Origin: Tritrichomonas musculus
Lineage: Eukaryota; Parabasalia; Tritrichomonadida; Tritrichomonadidae
Direction: 5' to 3'
NCBI GenBank assembly: GCA_039105265.1
Contig: JAPFFF010000065.1
Span: 62,001 to 126,000, forward strand
DNA length: 64,000 bases
A model generated the notes under the pieces. The model was given only the letters and a program-made list of their open reading frames with translations. It was not told the DNA's origin and did not search any database. Made by a program: the position numbers and the translations under genes. Shown piece after piece: positions 1 through 9,990 of this stretch. Positions within the stretch are counted from its first letter, which is position 1. Every line of letters starts with the position of its first letter.

Positions 1-2954
1 CAATATTCATTGATGAAATTTCGTGGTAATGTTTTATTCTTTTGACAATTATCATAATCTTCACGGCAAAAGTACATCCCTTTCATTACACAAACAACAT
101 TTTCATTGTTTTGGAACATTTTTTGACAAATTGCACATTTCACACAATTTTCAATGTTTGATTCTAAAATATCATCTTTATTGGTTGTAGTTGATCTATT
201 ACTTTTATAGTTGTCATTATTATTTTCATTGTCAATTTCATTCTTTGAAGGTCGATATTTAAAATCATTGTGAGAATCATATGTTTCTAAGTGATTAATT
301 TGTTCAAGTGTTAAATTAATAGGTTTGCCAGTGATTTTATAAATAGGATGAATATTAGATGCAACTAGTTGTTTAAGTTCTTTCCTTTCATAAATAATGC
401 CTGGTTGAATCATAACTGGATCTTCAATTATTTTTTTATCTTCTGGATCAAATTTAAGTTCAAAATTAGGATCAATTTCTTTGTTTATATAAGAACCTTC
501 AATAAATTCTTCATATGTATCTTTACCAACTCGTTCAACTGATTCTTCAACAATTGTTTCATATTCTTTTTCATCTTCATTAAAATATAATTCATATGCT
601 TCAAGTTGTATTGGTGAATCTAGACTTGGAAAAAGAAAAAGTTGTTTCAATTCTTGAATCATGTTTATAACTCTCGTTGACGTATCATATCCTTTGTCAA
701 GAATATTTAAGCAAACACGTCCATCTGTCGAAATATTCATGTGAAATGGAATTGAAATAAAACGGAATGTTGGAGGTTCAGCAGGATACAAATCTGGAAA
801 AGTGACTACAAGAAAGAACCACTTGCCGAGATAAGGTTTCCATTCTGGTGATTTGATGAATACTTCCCAAATGTCAAAACTGGATTCTAATGGTAAAACG
901 ATCACATCAGGATCATAATATTCATTGTCTTTTTTCATTATTCGAGCAACATAACGCAATTCTTGAAGAATCCTCTTCCTTCTTAAAGGAGGAATATACT
1001 CATTTTGATTCAAGAAGCATACGCATTCTGGTGTCACTAATTTTGGTTTACATGTAACTTTGTGCTTTAACATGCTTAAACAAAAATTGTCATATTCGAC
1101 TGTTTCAGCAGATCTTTGAAGGAATTCATTAGTTATGTCTTCAATTTGGAGTTTTGTTAATATAGTATTTCTATCACCTGGAATGATTGGTTTAAATGAT
1201 TTCTGTCTATCGTTGATGTTAATGAAGGCGTCTTCATTAATAAGATGAAGTCCCTTAATTGCATCCTCCACTTGAAATGAAACTCCACCTGTCAAATGTG
1301 ACAAGGATGCCAATTGTTTGACTTTTTCTTCTCCGTTTAAAATGATACTATCAACGGTTATTTGACTCTGAAAATATTTCTTTGCAATATCAAGATATGA
1401 TGATTTGCCAAAATTCAATTTTCTATTATCAGAAATAACAATGACTCTGTTGATTGCATTCGGAAACTTTGGTTTGCCATTTGAATCATTCGTGAATTTA
1501 TGGATCTCATCGCAAGCAATCGAAAGTGAATCCCAAATGAATGAAACCCCTTTTGTAGAAATTCTATCCAATCCTTTTCTTTCAAATTCAGAGATTAAAG
1601 GAGTGAATGGACAAAGAAAATCAGTGTTGTCACTGAATGTCATCAGACCAAATAAGCTTGGAATCTTGTAACCGTAAATTTTGTCAACAATTTCGGTCAT
1701 ATATTGTGTTGAAATTGAAAGGCGTGAAAATTCATTTTTATTGTAAATATCTGTGATTTTGCCATTTAATGGTCTTGTCATTGACTTTGAAGCATCAAGG
1801 CAGAACAAGATGACTTGTTGCACCTCGCTTGGATTTATCAGTTCGCTTGAATTTTCAAGATCAAAATTTTGTTGACAAAAATCTTCAAGATCAACGGTTG
1901 ATCCAAAACCAGAAAAAGGATCGATTATGTCAACCTTGGTTTGGTTGCTCGTGCCTTTTAATGATGATTCTGAAACATAGAGGAAGCTGTGATCTTTCCC
2001 TCTAATTATGCTCGCACCTGTTACAAAGCGGGCTGAAAATGGAGGAATTGGAGTGAGTGAGACAATTCCTTCATTAAATTCCAAAGCTTTCAGATCGAAT
2101 TTTCCTGTCTTGTAAAAATTATATTCATCGCCTGCGTCATTTGTCCAAAGATAAGTGATTGGCCGTTGATTTAATTTCCGCAAAAATTGTAAACTGTCGT
2201 TTTCTTCACTATTTGAACTGATTGTCACAGTTGTTATTGGCAATTTTTCTGGGATTTCTTTTATATGTGTCATCGCATCGCAAATTCTGAGCGCATACTC
2301 GAATATTTGACTTGGTGGTATAATTGTTCCAATTGAAAAAGTGAAATACGTGTGAAGTGTTGAACATATCGTTACAATGTCTCGTCCGGTGACATCATTG
2401 TTATCAATGACTCGTTTCATGCTTGTCACAAGTGGCGGAAAACGAACAAGAGATGCTGAAGATTTGAGAAAGTCTTCACTTTTGATTCCATCGTTATTTA
2501 AGTAGCCAAGAAGACACGCAATGTCGCATAAACCTCCAACAGTCGATTCGCAGAGAGGCGACAATAACTTTTTGTGCTTGTCTTCACTTGCATTGCAAAC
2601 GTTGTAATATCTTTCGTCTAAATCTCTTTCTGAAAGTTGTTCTGTTAAGACTCCATAAATGTATGGTTTGAATTGCATATTTCGTTCATTGTAAATATCA
2701 CCTAATGTACCCCCAAGAAATGGAATTCCTCCTGCTAAATAAATTAATAAATCTTTATTAGTCGTATCAATTAGTTTTTGGAGTTCGTTCATTAAAAATT
2801 CTTTGCATTGAGTTGGATTATAAGACATTTCTAAATCTACATCAATTCCTTCGAAAAGTAATTCAGGTGAAGCTGTTGAAAAAAAGCGGTATTTATTTTT
2901 TTCTGGTAGAGCCCTAATATCTCCACTATTTTCGTAAAACAGATGAGATTTCAT
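1..2954 (-). CDS. vWA + E2 (UBC) + U-box fusion protein, 3' end outside window
   Basis: The reading frame is open from the ATG at 2954-2952 to the window edge (984 codons), so the C-terminus is missing. Residues 1-370 are not recognised. About 381-570 is a von Willebrand A domain with a perfect MIDAS start (FCLDASKSM, DxSxS). About 690-800 is a ubiquitin-conjugating fold: WEVFIKSPEW, then the GKWFFLVVTFPDLYPAEPP core, and a catalytic-type cysteine at residue 748 in GRVCLNIL. From about 845 a U-box-like module begins with EDPVMIQPGIIYERKEL and continues to ITGKPI. About 930-984 is Cys-rich (CVKCAIC, FCRED) and may bind zinc. By family, E2 domains carry thioester-bound ubiquitin and U-boxes recruit E2s, so one chain could hold both activities; that is inference. 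The gene stands alone. No clear initiator was seen. Confidence 0.85.
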   Translation of the reverse strand, partial: MKSHLFYENSGDIRALPEKNKYRFFSTASPELLFEGIDVDLEMSYNPTQCKEFLMNELQKLIDTTNKDLLIYLAGGIPFLGGTLGDIYNERNMQFKPYIYGVLTEQLSERDLDERYYNVCNASEDKHKKLLSPLCESTVGGLCDIACLLGYLNNDGIKSEDFLKSSASLVRFPPLVTSMKRVIDNNDVTGRDIVTICSTLHTYFTFSIGTIIPPSQIFEYALRICDAMTHIKEIPEKLPITTVTISSNSEENDSLQFLRKLNQRPITYLWTNDAGDEYNFYKTGKFDLKALEFNEGIVSLTPIPPFSARFVTGASIIRGKDHSFLYVSESSLKGTSNQTKVDIIDPFSGFGSTVDLEDFCQQNFDLENSSELINPSEVQQVILFCLDASKSMTRPLNGKITDIYNKNEFSRLSISTQYMTEIVDKIYGYKIPSLFGLMTFSDNTDFLCPFTPLISEFERKGLDRISTKGVSFIWDSLSIACDEIHKFTNDSNGKPKFPNAINRVIVISDNRKLNFGKSSYLDIAKKYFQSQITVDSIILNGEEKVKQLASLSHLTGGVSFQVEDAIKGLHLINEDAFININDRQKSFKPIIPGDRNTILTKLQIEDITNEFLQRSAETVEYDNFCLSMLKHKVTCKPKLVTPECVCFLNQNEYIPPLRRKRILQELRYVARIMKKDNEYYDPDVIVLPLESSFDIWEVFIKSPEWKPYLGKWFFLVVTFPDLYPAEPPTFRFISIPFHMNISTDGRVCLNILDKGYDTSTRVINMIQELKQLFLFPSLDSPIQLEAYELYFNEDEKEYETIVEESVERVGKDTYEEFIEGSYINKEIDPNFELKFDPEDKKIIEDPVMIQPGIIYERKELKQLVASNIHPIYKITGKPINLTLEQINHLETYDSHNDFKYRPSKNEIDNENNNDNYKSNRSTTTNKDDILESNIENCVKCAICQKMFQNNENVVCVMKGMYFCREDYDNCQKNKTLPRNFINEY

Positions 2955-3200
2955 CAAAAAAAAATTTGGCCAGTATTTCTTTCAATTTTTTTTTTTATTA
3001 ATTTTGGTATTATCTTAGGAAAAAATTCATAATTTTTAAAAATAAGAATAGAATATTCAGTGAAAATTAGGTAAAAATAAGAATAGAATATTCAGTGAAA
3101 ATATTTAAAAATAAATGTTATTTGTAACAAAAATATTTAAATTTAATTAATTTTTGTTCTTTTTGCAATACCTAATGTATTTTTACTTATATTTGAAGGG
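2955..3200. other. AT-rich spacer with a short direct repeat
   Basis: No gene is seen. A 20-plus-base stretch containing aagaatagaatattcagtga occurs twice about 30 bases apart near 3045 and 3075. This is probably replication slippage. Confidence 0.5.
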
Positions 3201-4530
3201 ATAGTAATTTTTCAAGTTATATGCATTCTTTAAAAGCAAATTTACCAATTGATTTAACAGAAAAAGGAATTATTATTTCTTTTAATAGTTCGAAATTATT
3301 AAAGGATCCTTCTTTGATTGAGACAAATGATGCAGAAATTATTAAATTCATCAATGAAGTACAATCTTCCAAATGATTTAATTTCATTCAATGAATCAAG
3401 TAAAGTTAAATATTGTAAAGAAGAGCATCCTCTAACTAATGATGAATTCATTGTTATTACCGAAGTAGGAATTAATAATTCTTTTAAAGAAGTACCATAT
3501 CCAAAAACAAAAAATCCTATTTTGATTACAGATGAAGAAATTGAAATTTTTGATAATGATGTACATTTATAGAATGCATATTCATTAATTATTTTGAGAG
3601 AAGATGGTATTGTTATTGAGGCCAATGTTTTTTTTTTTTTAGCTGAAAGAATAGCTTTTCAATAATATTTCTGGAATTACAATTTGAATCAATGACTTGA
3701 ATTCATTAAAAGAGAATTCTTCAATCGATTTAATTAATGAATAAATTTGATTTATTTAAAAGATTCACATTTTCGGAATGTTTTTTGTTTAATTGATACT
3801 TATGAAGAAGGAATAAATATTTAAATAAGATATTTGCAACCCATAAAAACCGATTTTCCATAATCTGTAATTGAAGATGGTAACTCAATTTTTCCAAAGA
3901 TGAACAATCAGCAAAGGCAGAATCACCAAGAAAAGTAACAGAAGAAGGAATCATAACTTGTATCAGTGATGAACAACCATTGAAACTATTATCATTTATT
4001 GAAGTTATTCCTGTTGGAATTCGAATTCTCTTCAATGATTTGCAATCCATGAAGGCGCCTGATTCTGTTGAAGTTATTGAACTAGAAAGGTTGATTTCTT
4101 TCAATGATGAGTATCCTTTAAAAGTATTTTTTTTTTTAATTATTTGAATTGATGATTTGATTGTTATTTCTAGTAATGATGTGCATTTTTGAAATGCACT
4201 TGGTCCTAATGAAATCAACAATAAAGGTAAAATTATCTTTTCAAGAGACGAACAATCTTTGAAAGCATTATTTTTGATTGTTGAAAATGAAATCGGTAAT
4301 TAAACATGCTTCAATGAAGAGCATCCATCAAAAGTGTTTTCATTGATTGATGTTACAAATGGTGGAATCGTGATTTTCTTAATAAATGAGCACTTTTTAA
4401 ATGGTCCAATATATGATACAGAATTTGGTATTAATATATTGGTAAGCACAGAACAACCTTCAAAAGATAGAGTACTAATTGGTTTTATGAAATTAGGAAT
4501 ACAGATTTCAACCAATTTATAGTATTGCAT
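3200..4530 (-). pseudogene. Decayed BspA-like leucine-rich repeat gene
   Basis: Three open pieces on the minus strand (4530-4300, 4221-3730 and 3625-3299) carry BspA/LRR_5 repeats of about 23 residues, with the typical alternation of 'F..CSSL..I.IP.SVT.I' units, for example FDGCSSLKHV, FNGCSSLIQVMIP and FYKCTSLSKI (the last in the 3625-3299 piece). Only the first piece begins with ATG. The pieces lie in different frames or are separated by stops, so there are at least two or three frameshifts or nonsense changes. In trichomonads these proteins belong to a very large family, many of them surface proteins. A relic is more likely than an intron-split gene because no splice motif is seen at the breaks. 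Confidence 0.8.
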
Positions 4531-4599
4531 AGTTTTTCAATTTTTTGTTAATGCTTTCATCATTAGTTCTCATTAAAAAAAAAAAAAAAATTAAAAAAA

Positions 4600-4670
4600 T
4601 GCATCGCCCGGGAATCGGACCCGGACCCCCACCTTGGCAAGGTGAAATTCTACCATTAGACCAGCTCCTA
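4600..4670 (-). tRNA. tRNA-Gly(GCC)-like gene, acceptor stem does not pair
   Basis: The minus strand folds as a tRNA: D arm with AATGGTA loop, anticodon stem TCACC/GGTGG with loop TTGCCAA (anticodon GCC), and T stem CCGGG/CCCGG. The 3' acceptor strand GCGATGC fits the usual Gly sequence. The 5' strand, plus-coordinates 4664-4670, reads TAGGAGC and pairs with it at only two or three positions. The T loop is TCCGATT instead of TTCGATT, which also spoils the internal B-box promoter. The expected 5' partner GCATCGC is absent upstream. It is probably a pseudogene or a copy with a replaced 5' end, although acceptor repair by editing cannot be excluded. Confidence 0.6.
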
Positions 4671-5120
4671 TTATTCAAAATTATTATATTTATTTATTAT
4701 AATATCAACGCAAAAATAGAAGAAAACAATTTCAAATTTTTTATCTGAAAGCCATAAAAAACTTGTTTTAAATAAATTTCTGATCTTTTTTTGGTCTATT
4801 ATTCGTGAAATCATTGCTATTTAAAAATCACCCATTTTAATAATTGTAAAATTCTCCGCAAATCTTTTGAGAGCATAAGGATGTAAAAAATATTTATATT
4901 TATTTCAAAAAGTTGATTTTATTCAAAATAAAAAAAAAAAATATTTTTAGCGGATCAAATTAAAGATATTTAAAATGGATGATTTTAAAATGTTAAAAAA
5001 ACATATTTTCTTAGGTGAAACTTTTTCTTTAGAATATAAATACCTTTTCAAACATTTTCAATTAATTACTTTGCGGGCTATACAATTTGAATATTTCAAT
5101 CAATTTCTTTATAACAAATC
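4671..5120. other. AT-rich spacer upstream of branching enzyme
   Basis: No gene is seen. A TCACT initiator-like site with A at 5121 lies 27 nt before the branching-enzyme start codon. Confidence 0.4.
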
Positions 5121-5147
5121 ACTTTTATATAATTTCTTTTCAAGAAA

Positions 5148-7187
5148 ATGACTGATTTCCAAATTTTTAAAGATAATGATTGGCTAGGAAAATACAAGAA
5201 TCATATTGTCCAACGTTACAAGAACTATAAAGATTCTTTGGATAAGATTAATAATTTATATGGATCAATTGATAATTTTACCGAATCCTACAAGTTCTAT
5301 GGCCTTCACCATCGTGATAATGCCATTTACTACAAAGAATGGGCCCCCAATGCTTCAGCCCTTTATCTCGCAGGAGATTTTAATAATTGGAATGTTAATG
5401 ATCCGAAGACGAAATGTGACCGAGATCAATATGGCTGCTTTATCTTATGCTTGCCTGATGGAGAAGATGGAACACCACAAATTCCGCATAATTCTAAAGT
5501 TCGATGTTTCCTAGAATTGCAAGATGGAACTCGCCTTTCAAGAGTTCCCGCCTGGATCAATTACACATACCAAAACCCTGAAACATTTAATTTTGATGGT
5601 GTCTTTTGGAATCCTCCGAAGCCATTTGTTTTTGAACATCCATGGCCAGAACCGAGAACGAACTGTGCATTCCTTATCTATGAATGCCACATTGGAATGG
5701 CAGGTCCAGAACCACGCATGCACACGTACAATGAATTCACAGAAAAAGTTCTCCCATATGTCAAAGAGCATGGATTCAATGCCATTCAAATAATGGGAAT
5801 AATGGAGCACGCTTACTATGCATCTGCTGGCTATCAAGTCACCTCATTTTTTGCACCGTCATATCGCTTTGGCACGCCTGATGATCTTAAAAGGCTCATT
5901 GATACAGCTCACAGCATGGGAATATATGTCATCCTTGATACAGTGCATTCTCACGCTGCCAAGAACGTTTTGGAAGGCATCAATATGTTCGACGGAACAG
6001 ACTCATTGTATTTCCATAGCGGAGACAGAGGCAACCATCCTGTTTGGGGTTCTCGTCTCTTTGACTATGGCAAACTCGAAGTTTTGCGCTTTCTATTGTC
6101 AAATTTAAGATATTGGGGAACTGAATTCCACTTTGATGGTTTTCGTTTCGATGGTGTGACTTCAATGATTTATCGAGATCACGGACTTGGAACAGATTTC
6201 AACATTGATAATTTCTTTGGTCCAAATGTTGATGAAGAAGCGGTTACATACCTGTATCTGGCGAATTACGCTATCCACAAATATGACATGCATGCAATTA
6301 CAATTGCTGAAGATGTGTCTGGAATGATTGGAATGGCGAGATCTCTCAATGATGGCGGTTTTGGCTTTGATTTTCGACTGGCAATGGGAATTCCTGATAT
6401 TTGGATCAAAACTCTCAAGACATGCAAAAATGACACCGACTGGGATATTGGAAAGATAGCTTGGTCAATTGCCGAAAGACCCAAATGTGAGAAAACAGTT
6501 GCCTACTGTGAATCACATGATCAGGCTCTTGTTGGAGACAAGACAATTGCATTTTGGCTCATGGACAAAGAGATGTATACGCACATGTCTGTGTTTTCAC
6601 CACCATCATTCATTATTGATCGTGGCATGGCCCTCCACATGATGATAAGGCTCCTTACTTTCGGTTTGGGAGGTGAAGCTTATTTGACCTTCATGGGCAA
6701 TGAATTTGGCCATCCCGAATGGATTGATTTTCCAGGCGTGTCAAATAATGACAGTTTCGAACACAGCGTCAGACGATATGACTTGGCTGTTGACCAAACA
6801 CTCAAATACAAGTATCTCCTTAAATTCGATGATGACATGAAAGATCTTGAACTTAAATACAGATTCCTCAATGGTGGCGAAAATAGTGGAATTACTTTCA
6901 CTGATAACGAAAAAATGATTGTAGTTTTTCAAAGGAAGAAGATGCTCTTTGTGTTCAATTTCCATCCTTCCAATAGCTATCCTGACTTTTGCATTGGTGT
7001 TGACTGGCAAGGAAAATATGAATATGTACTCTGCACAGATAATGAAGAATATGGTGGCTTCAAAAGGATTGATACAAAAACCTCACCAATCGCATTAAAT
7101 GAAAAATGCATGAATAAAGATGCTAGAATTCAACTTTATCTGCCATCTAGGAGTGCTTTTGTACTAAGATTAAATGATAAATCTTGA
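5148..7187 (+). CDS. GBE1: 1,4-alpha-glucan (glycogen) branching enzyme
   Basis: 679 residues, the usual length of eukaryotic branching enzymes. It cuts alpha-1,4 glucan chains and reattaches them by alpha-1,6 bonds, making branched glycogen in the cytosol. An N-terminal CBM48 module (about 60-165, YKEWAPNASALYLAGDFNNW) precedes a GH13 subfamily-8 barrel. All catalytic regions are visible: region I DTVHSHA (265-270), region II DGFRFDGVTSM with nucleophile Asp335, region III ITIAEDV with acid/base Glu388, region IV ESHDQ with Asp458. The C-terminal all-beta domain ends LPSRSAFVLRLN. The ATG follows an initiator-like TCACTT with A at 5121. Codon use is richer in G and C than the neighbouring relics, as expected of a well-expressed gene. 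It stands alone; no other glycogen gene is in the window. Confidence 0.97.
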   Translation: MTDFQIFKDNDWLGKYKNHIVQRYKNYKDSLDKINNLYGSIDNFTESYKFYGLHHRDNAIYYKEWAPNASALYLAGDFNNWNVNDPKTKCDRDQYGCFILCLPDGEDGTPQIPHNSKVRCFLELQDGTRLSRVPAWINYTYQNPETFNFDGVFWNPPKPFVFEHPWPEPRTNCAFLIYECHIGMAGPEPRMHTYNEFTEKVLPYVKEHGFNAIQIMGIMEHAYYASAGYQVTSFFAPSYRFGTPDDLKRLIDTAHSMGIYVILDTVHSHAAKNVLEGINMFDGTDSLYFHSGDRGNHPVWGSRLFDYGKLEVLRFLLSNLRYWGTEFHFDGFRFDGVTSMIYRDHGLGTDFNIDNFFGPNVDEEAVTYLYLANYAIHKYDMHAITIAEDVSGMIGMARSLNDGGFGFDFRLAMGIPDIWIKTLKTCKNDTDWDIGKIAWSIAERPKCEKTVAYCESHDQALVGDKTIAFWLMDKEMYTHMSVFSPPSFIIDRGMALHMMIRLLTFGLGGEAYLTFMGNEFGHPEWIDFPGVSNNDSFEHSVRRYDLAVDQTLKYKYLLKFDDDMKDLELKYRFLNGGENSGITFTDNEKMIVVFQRKKMLFVFNFHPSNSYPDFCIGVDWQGKYEYVLCTDNEEYGGFKRIDTKTSPIALNEKCMNKDARIQLYLPSRSAFVLRLNDKS

Positions 7188-8764
7188 AAAGATAATAATA
7201 CTAAATAAAATAATTAGACCCTCTTATATTACAGTCCATATTTATATTCTTAAAAAATGATTTTTATATTTAATATAAGTATTTTTTTGATGATAAAAAA
7301 TAATAAAAGATGTCTGCGAAAATATTATTATATATTTTTAACTTAAATATATTTTAAAAAGCTAACAGTATTGTTTTTGAAAAAACTGAAAACTGAGTTG
7401 ATAATAATATGTTAAAACATCAATAAAATCAATTTTATTAAAATTTTGAAATTCAGTCGAAATAATTAAGATGAAATAGCTTAAATAAAAGAAAAAAAAG
7501 CTGGTAAATACCTTTCAGAACTTTATTTATTTAATAGCAGGTGATTGATAAATAATTATAAAAAGATTTATAAAGAATTATTATAAGAGCGGTAATTAAT
7601 CAATAAAATACAAGTAATTTGTTGCTAAAACATCAGTAGTCAAACAATAAAACATTGGAAGTTATTATATACAATTCTAGTAATTACTTTGAAATGAATA
7701 TGTAAATTCAGTGGTGGAGACTGAAAATAAATCAATTAATCATCAACAATTAAATCAATTATGATATATAATTAATAGTAGTGTTATATATTTTAAAAGA
7801 AGTAATATAGCGATAAATAGCTTGAGAATTAAAAACAAAAATTTTTATTCAAAAAGTTGCGTAACGTATTACATTTGTACCTTAAAAAAAAAATGAGAAA
7901 AGCACAAATAAAAAAAAAAAAAAGAGAGAATGAATGTAGGAGCAAGCGCATGTGGTTTACGACTGTTTTTGTAGCATTAACAAGAGAAGTGAGATAATGA
8001 AGGAATAATGGGATCTTTTTGATTCTGATTTAAAATTGAGTAGCTTTTGTATCTGATTGAGCGGATTTTGATGAGTTCGTGTGTAAATGGTGATAGATCA
8101 TTAAATTGAAATGCAAAAAATATTGATGCCTTGTGGCGAATTTGAAACTATTGGACGATGAATTTGGCTAAATCATTTCTTCGATATGGATGGAGCGATG
8201 ATGTAGAGCTTCTCTGATTTTCTTTAGCTATTTCTTCTATTGACAAAATAAAGGAGATAAATAACCGTCATATTTGAAATAAAACTCTTTAGACGAATAA
8301 TTTTTTTATCAAAAGTTGAGTAACAGTTCTTTATTCAGTAAAAAATAAAATGACGAAAAATTTTGTAAAACGTGAAATTTCTGCAGACCTCTATCGTTCA
8401 ATATTTGAAAGGGTATATTAAAAAATGTATTTTAAAAAACTGCAATTTTCATTTAGAGTTCAAATTAATCATATGATTAAAGTGATTTTATCATATTATC
8501 TTTGAAAATTTTTGAAAGGCATGTTTTATGTGTCTCTTCAATTTTGTGAGCATAAAAAATAATGATCAATAACTCATATATTTTATTAATTTCAAAATGC
8601 TTTTGTTGAAACAAGTAAAAAAAAGTCAATTTGAATTTTGAATAAAAAAAATTTTTTTCAAAATTCTTATTGATTCTATTCAATTTTTTTGAATGAGTTT
8701 ATAGGTCAAACAATTTTGATACATTTGTCGCGATTCTCCTTCAATGATATTTTCATTTATTACT
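7188..8764. other. Gene-poor AT-rich stretch with a dispersed-repeat copy and possible gene relic
   Basis: No intact gene is seen. At 7836-7884 lies a copy of a dispersed repeat (core TAACGTATTACATTTGTACC) that recurs inverted at 46795-46860. From about 7930 to 8230 base composition is less AT-biased, and the minus strand gives short open runs such as HPYRRNDLAKFIVQ and FQFNDLSPFTHELIKIRS in different frames. These look like a decayed coding region, but I cannot name it. Confidence 0.35.
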
Positions 8765-8769
8765 TCATT
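8765..8769 (+). promoter_or_regulatory. Initiator (Inr) of the 8778 gene
   Basis: TCATT, with the presumed +1 A at 8767, lies 11 nt before the ATG. It matches the trichomonad initiator TCA-Y-(T/A), at the short distance usual in this group. Confidence 0.5.
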
Positions 8770-8777
8770 TTTATTTA

Positions 8778-9221
8778 ATGAATTTTACACAACTTCCATT
8801 CCCTGTGAGCATTCGATATTATAAAACAGGGAATGAAACCATAAAAACTCTTTCATTCTTGCAAGATCAGAAAAGAAATAATTATCCTATTTCAATTATA
8901 TATCTTAATCACTTCAAAAAGTCCAGCCCAAGGTGTTCTGTAGAGATGAATGAAAAAGCAAAATTATTTAAAATTGCTTTCTATCAAATGTTCACAATTA
9001 GGAAAAAATTCCCTAAAAAATATGTTATAATGATTCACAATGATATTCACTTCGATATCAATTTAAGATGCGTGAACCGTGATGAAGCAAGATCAATTAA
9101 TTTATATTTTGTTCATTTTGCAAAGCATTCAGAAAAAATTCTTTCATTCATCCAGAGCAACAAGCATAGAATCATTGAAAACATCCCGGATTTGAGAAAC
9201 ATATTGGATTTATTTATTTGA
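8778..9221 (+). CDS. Orphan 147-residue protein
   Basis: I do not recognise a family. The protein starts MNFTQLPFPVSIRYYK and ends with a helical stretch, IQSNKHRIIENIPDLRNILDLFI. It is basic, with a central run of predicted strands around KKYVIMIHNDIHFDINL. There is no signal peptide, membrane segment or cysteine motif. Support for a real gene comes from the ATG placed 11 nt after an initiator match, a full-length frame with ordinary amino-acid composition, and absence of a competing frame. The overall pattern (short N-terminal segment, hydrophobic core, helical tail) resembles lineage-specific trichomonad orphans whose role is unknown. Confidence 0.6.
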   Translation: MNFTQLPFPVSIRYYKTGNETIKTLSFLQDQKRNNYPISIIYLNHFKKSSPRCSVEMNEKAKLFKIAFYQMFTIRKKFPKKYVIMIHNDIHFDINLRCVNRDEARSINLYFVHFAKHSEKILSFIQSNKHRIIENIPDLRNILDLFI

Positions 9222-9410
9222 TTTTGATTTATATCAAAATAATTTAATAAAATAAAATCAAAGTAATGTCAGAAACATATTGGTTCTGTCTTACGTTTCC
9301 TTTTAATTATATATATTCTGATAAATGTTCACTAATTGATAAAATAGTTATAAATAATGAGGATAGCTTAAAAGGAAAAAAATGATTAAATAATTTAAAC
9401 TCTTTAATCA
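9222..9410. other. Short spacer
   Basis: AT-rich; nothing supported. The phrase CAGAAACATATTGG(A/T)T near the end of the preceding gene recurs about 70 bases downstream, a short local duplication. Confidence 0.4.
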
Positions 9411-9923
9411 ATTTGTTCATTATGAATAATTCTAGTTGTTGCAGGAAATGCATAAGCATATTCAATCAAAGATGAATTAATGGCGACTACGCTGAGTCCT
9501 AAACAATCAATAAAAGATTATACTTCATTTTTTTCTCTATAGATTAAGGAAATTGCAAAGGACTCAAAGAGCAGCAATCAAAAAAAGCATATCTACGTAT
9601 AGTATTCAAAGAAGAGGGACTTTCAAATATAATTTCATTCAATAAGACACACTCAGTAAAATCTCTAGACTCAGCTTCAGTTTTATTTTATTGAATGTTG
9701 AATTTGACACTTCAACTTCAGTTTTAGCAACTGATTTTATTTCACCTTCTTCATCTTTTAATTTTTCTTCTTTGTTTTGATTTTGGTTTTCTTCTTCTTC
9801 TTCTTCTTCATTACTATCTTCTTCTGATCTAGTAATGTCATCTAATTGGAAAATGTTTAAATCAAACATATACAAATTTTCATAATCATTACATTGTTGA
9901 AGATTTTTTTTTATTTCACCCAT
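9411..9923 (-). pseudogene. BspA-like relic with acidic N-terminal piece
   Basis: An ATG at 9923 opens 94 residues with an acidic low-complexity segment (EEDSNEEEEEEENQNQN) and ends at 9639. Moving to another minus-strand frame just before that stop gives FTECVLLNEIIFES and then SLNTIRRYAFFDCCSL, a clear BspA/LRR_5 unit. It then breaks again. A third frame gives INSSLIEYAYAFPATTRII up to the stop near 9411. The simplest reading is one BspA-type gene with an acidic head, broken by at least two frameshifts. The acidic piece could alternatively be a separate small gene, which seems less likely. Confidence 0.55.
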
Positions 9924-9990
9924 TATTTCTAATTGCGTGTTTTATTCTATTGAATAATATTTATTTGTTCATTTGACAATTAGTATTATA

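Noticed and set aside
1405-1671. Plus-strand 88-codon frame inside the vWA/E2/U-box gene
   Set aside because: It is the antisense shadow of a well-supported minus-strand coding region.
8477-8683. 68-codon minus-strand frame
   Set aside because: Composition is Lys/Phe/Asn as expected of random AT-rich DNA; no initiator.
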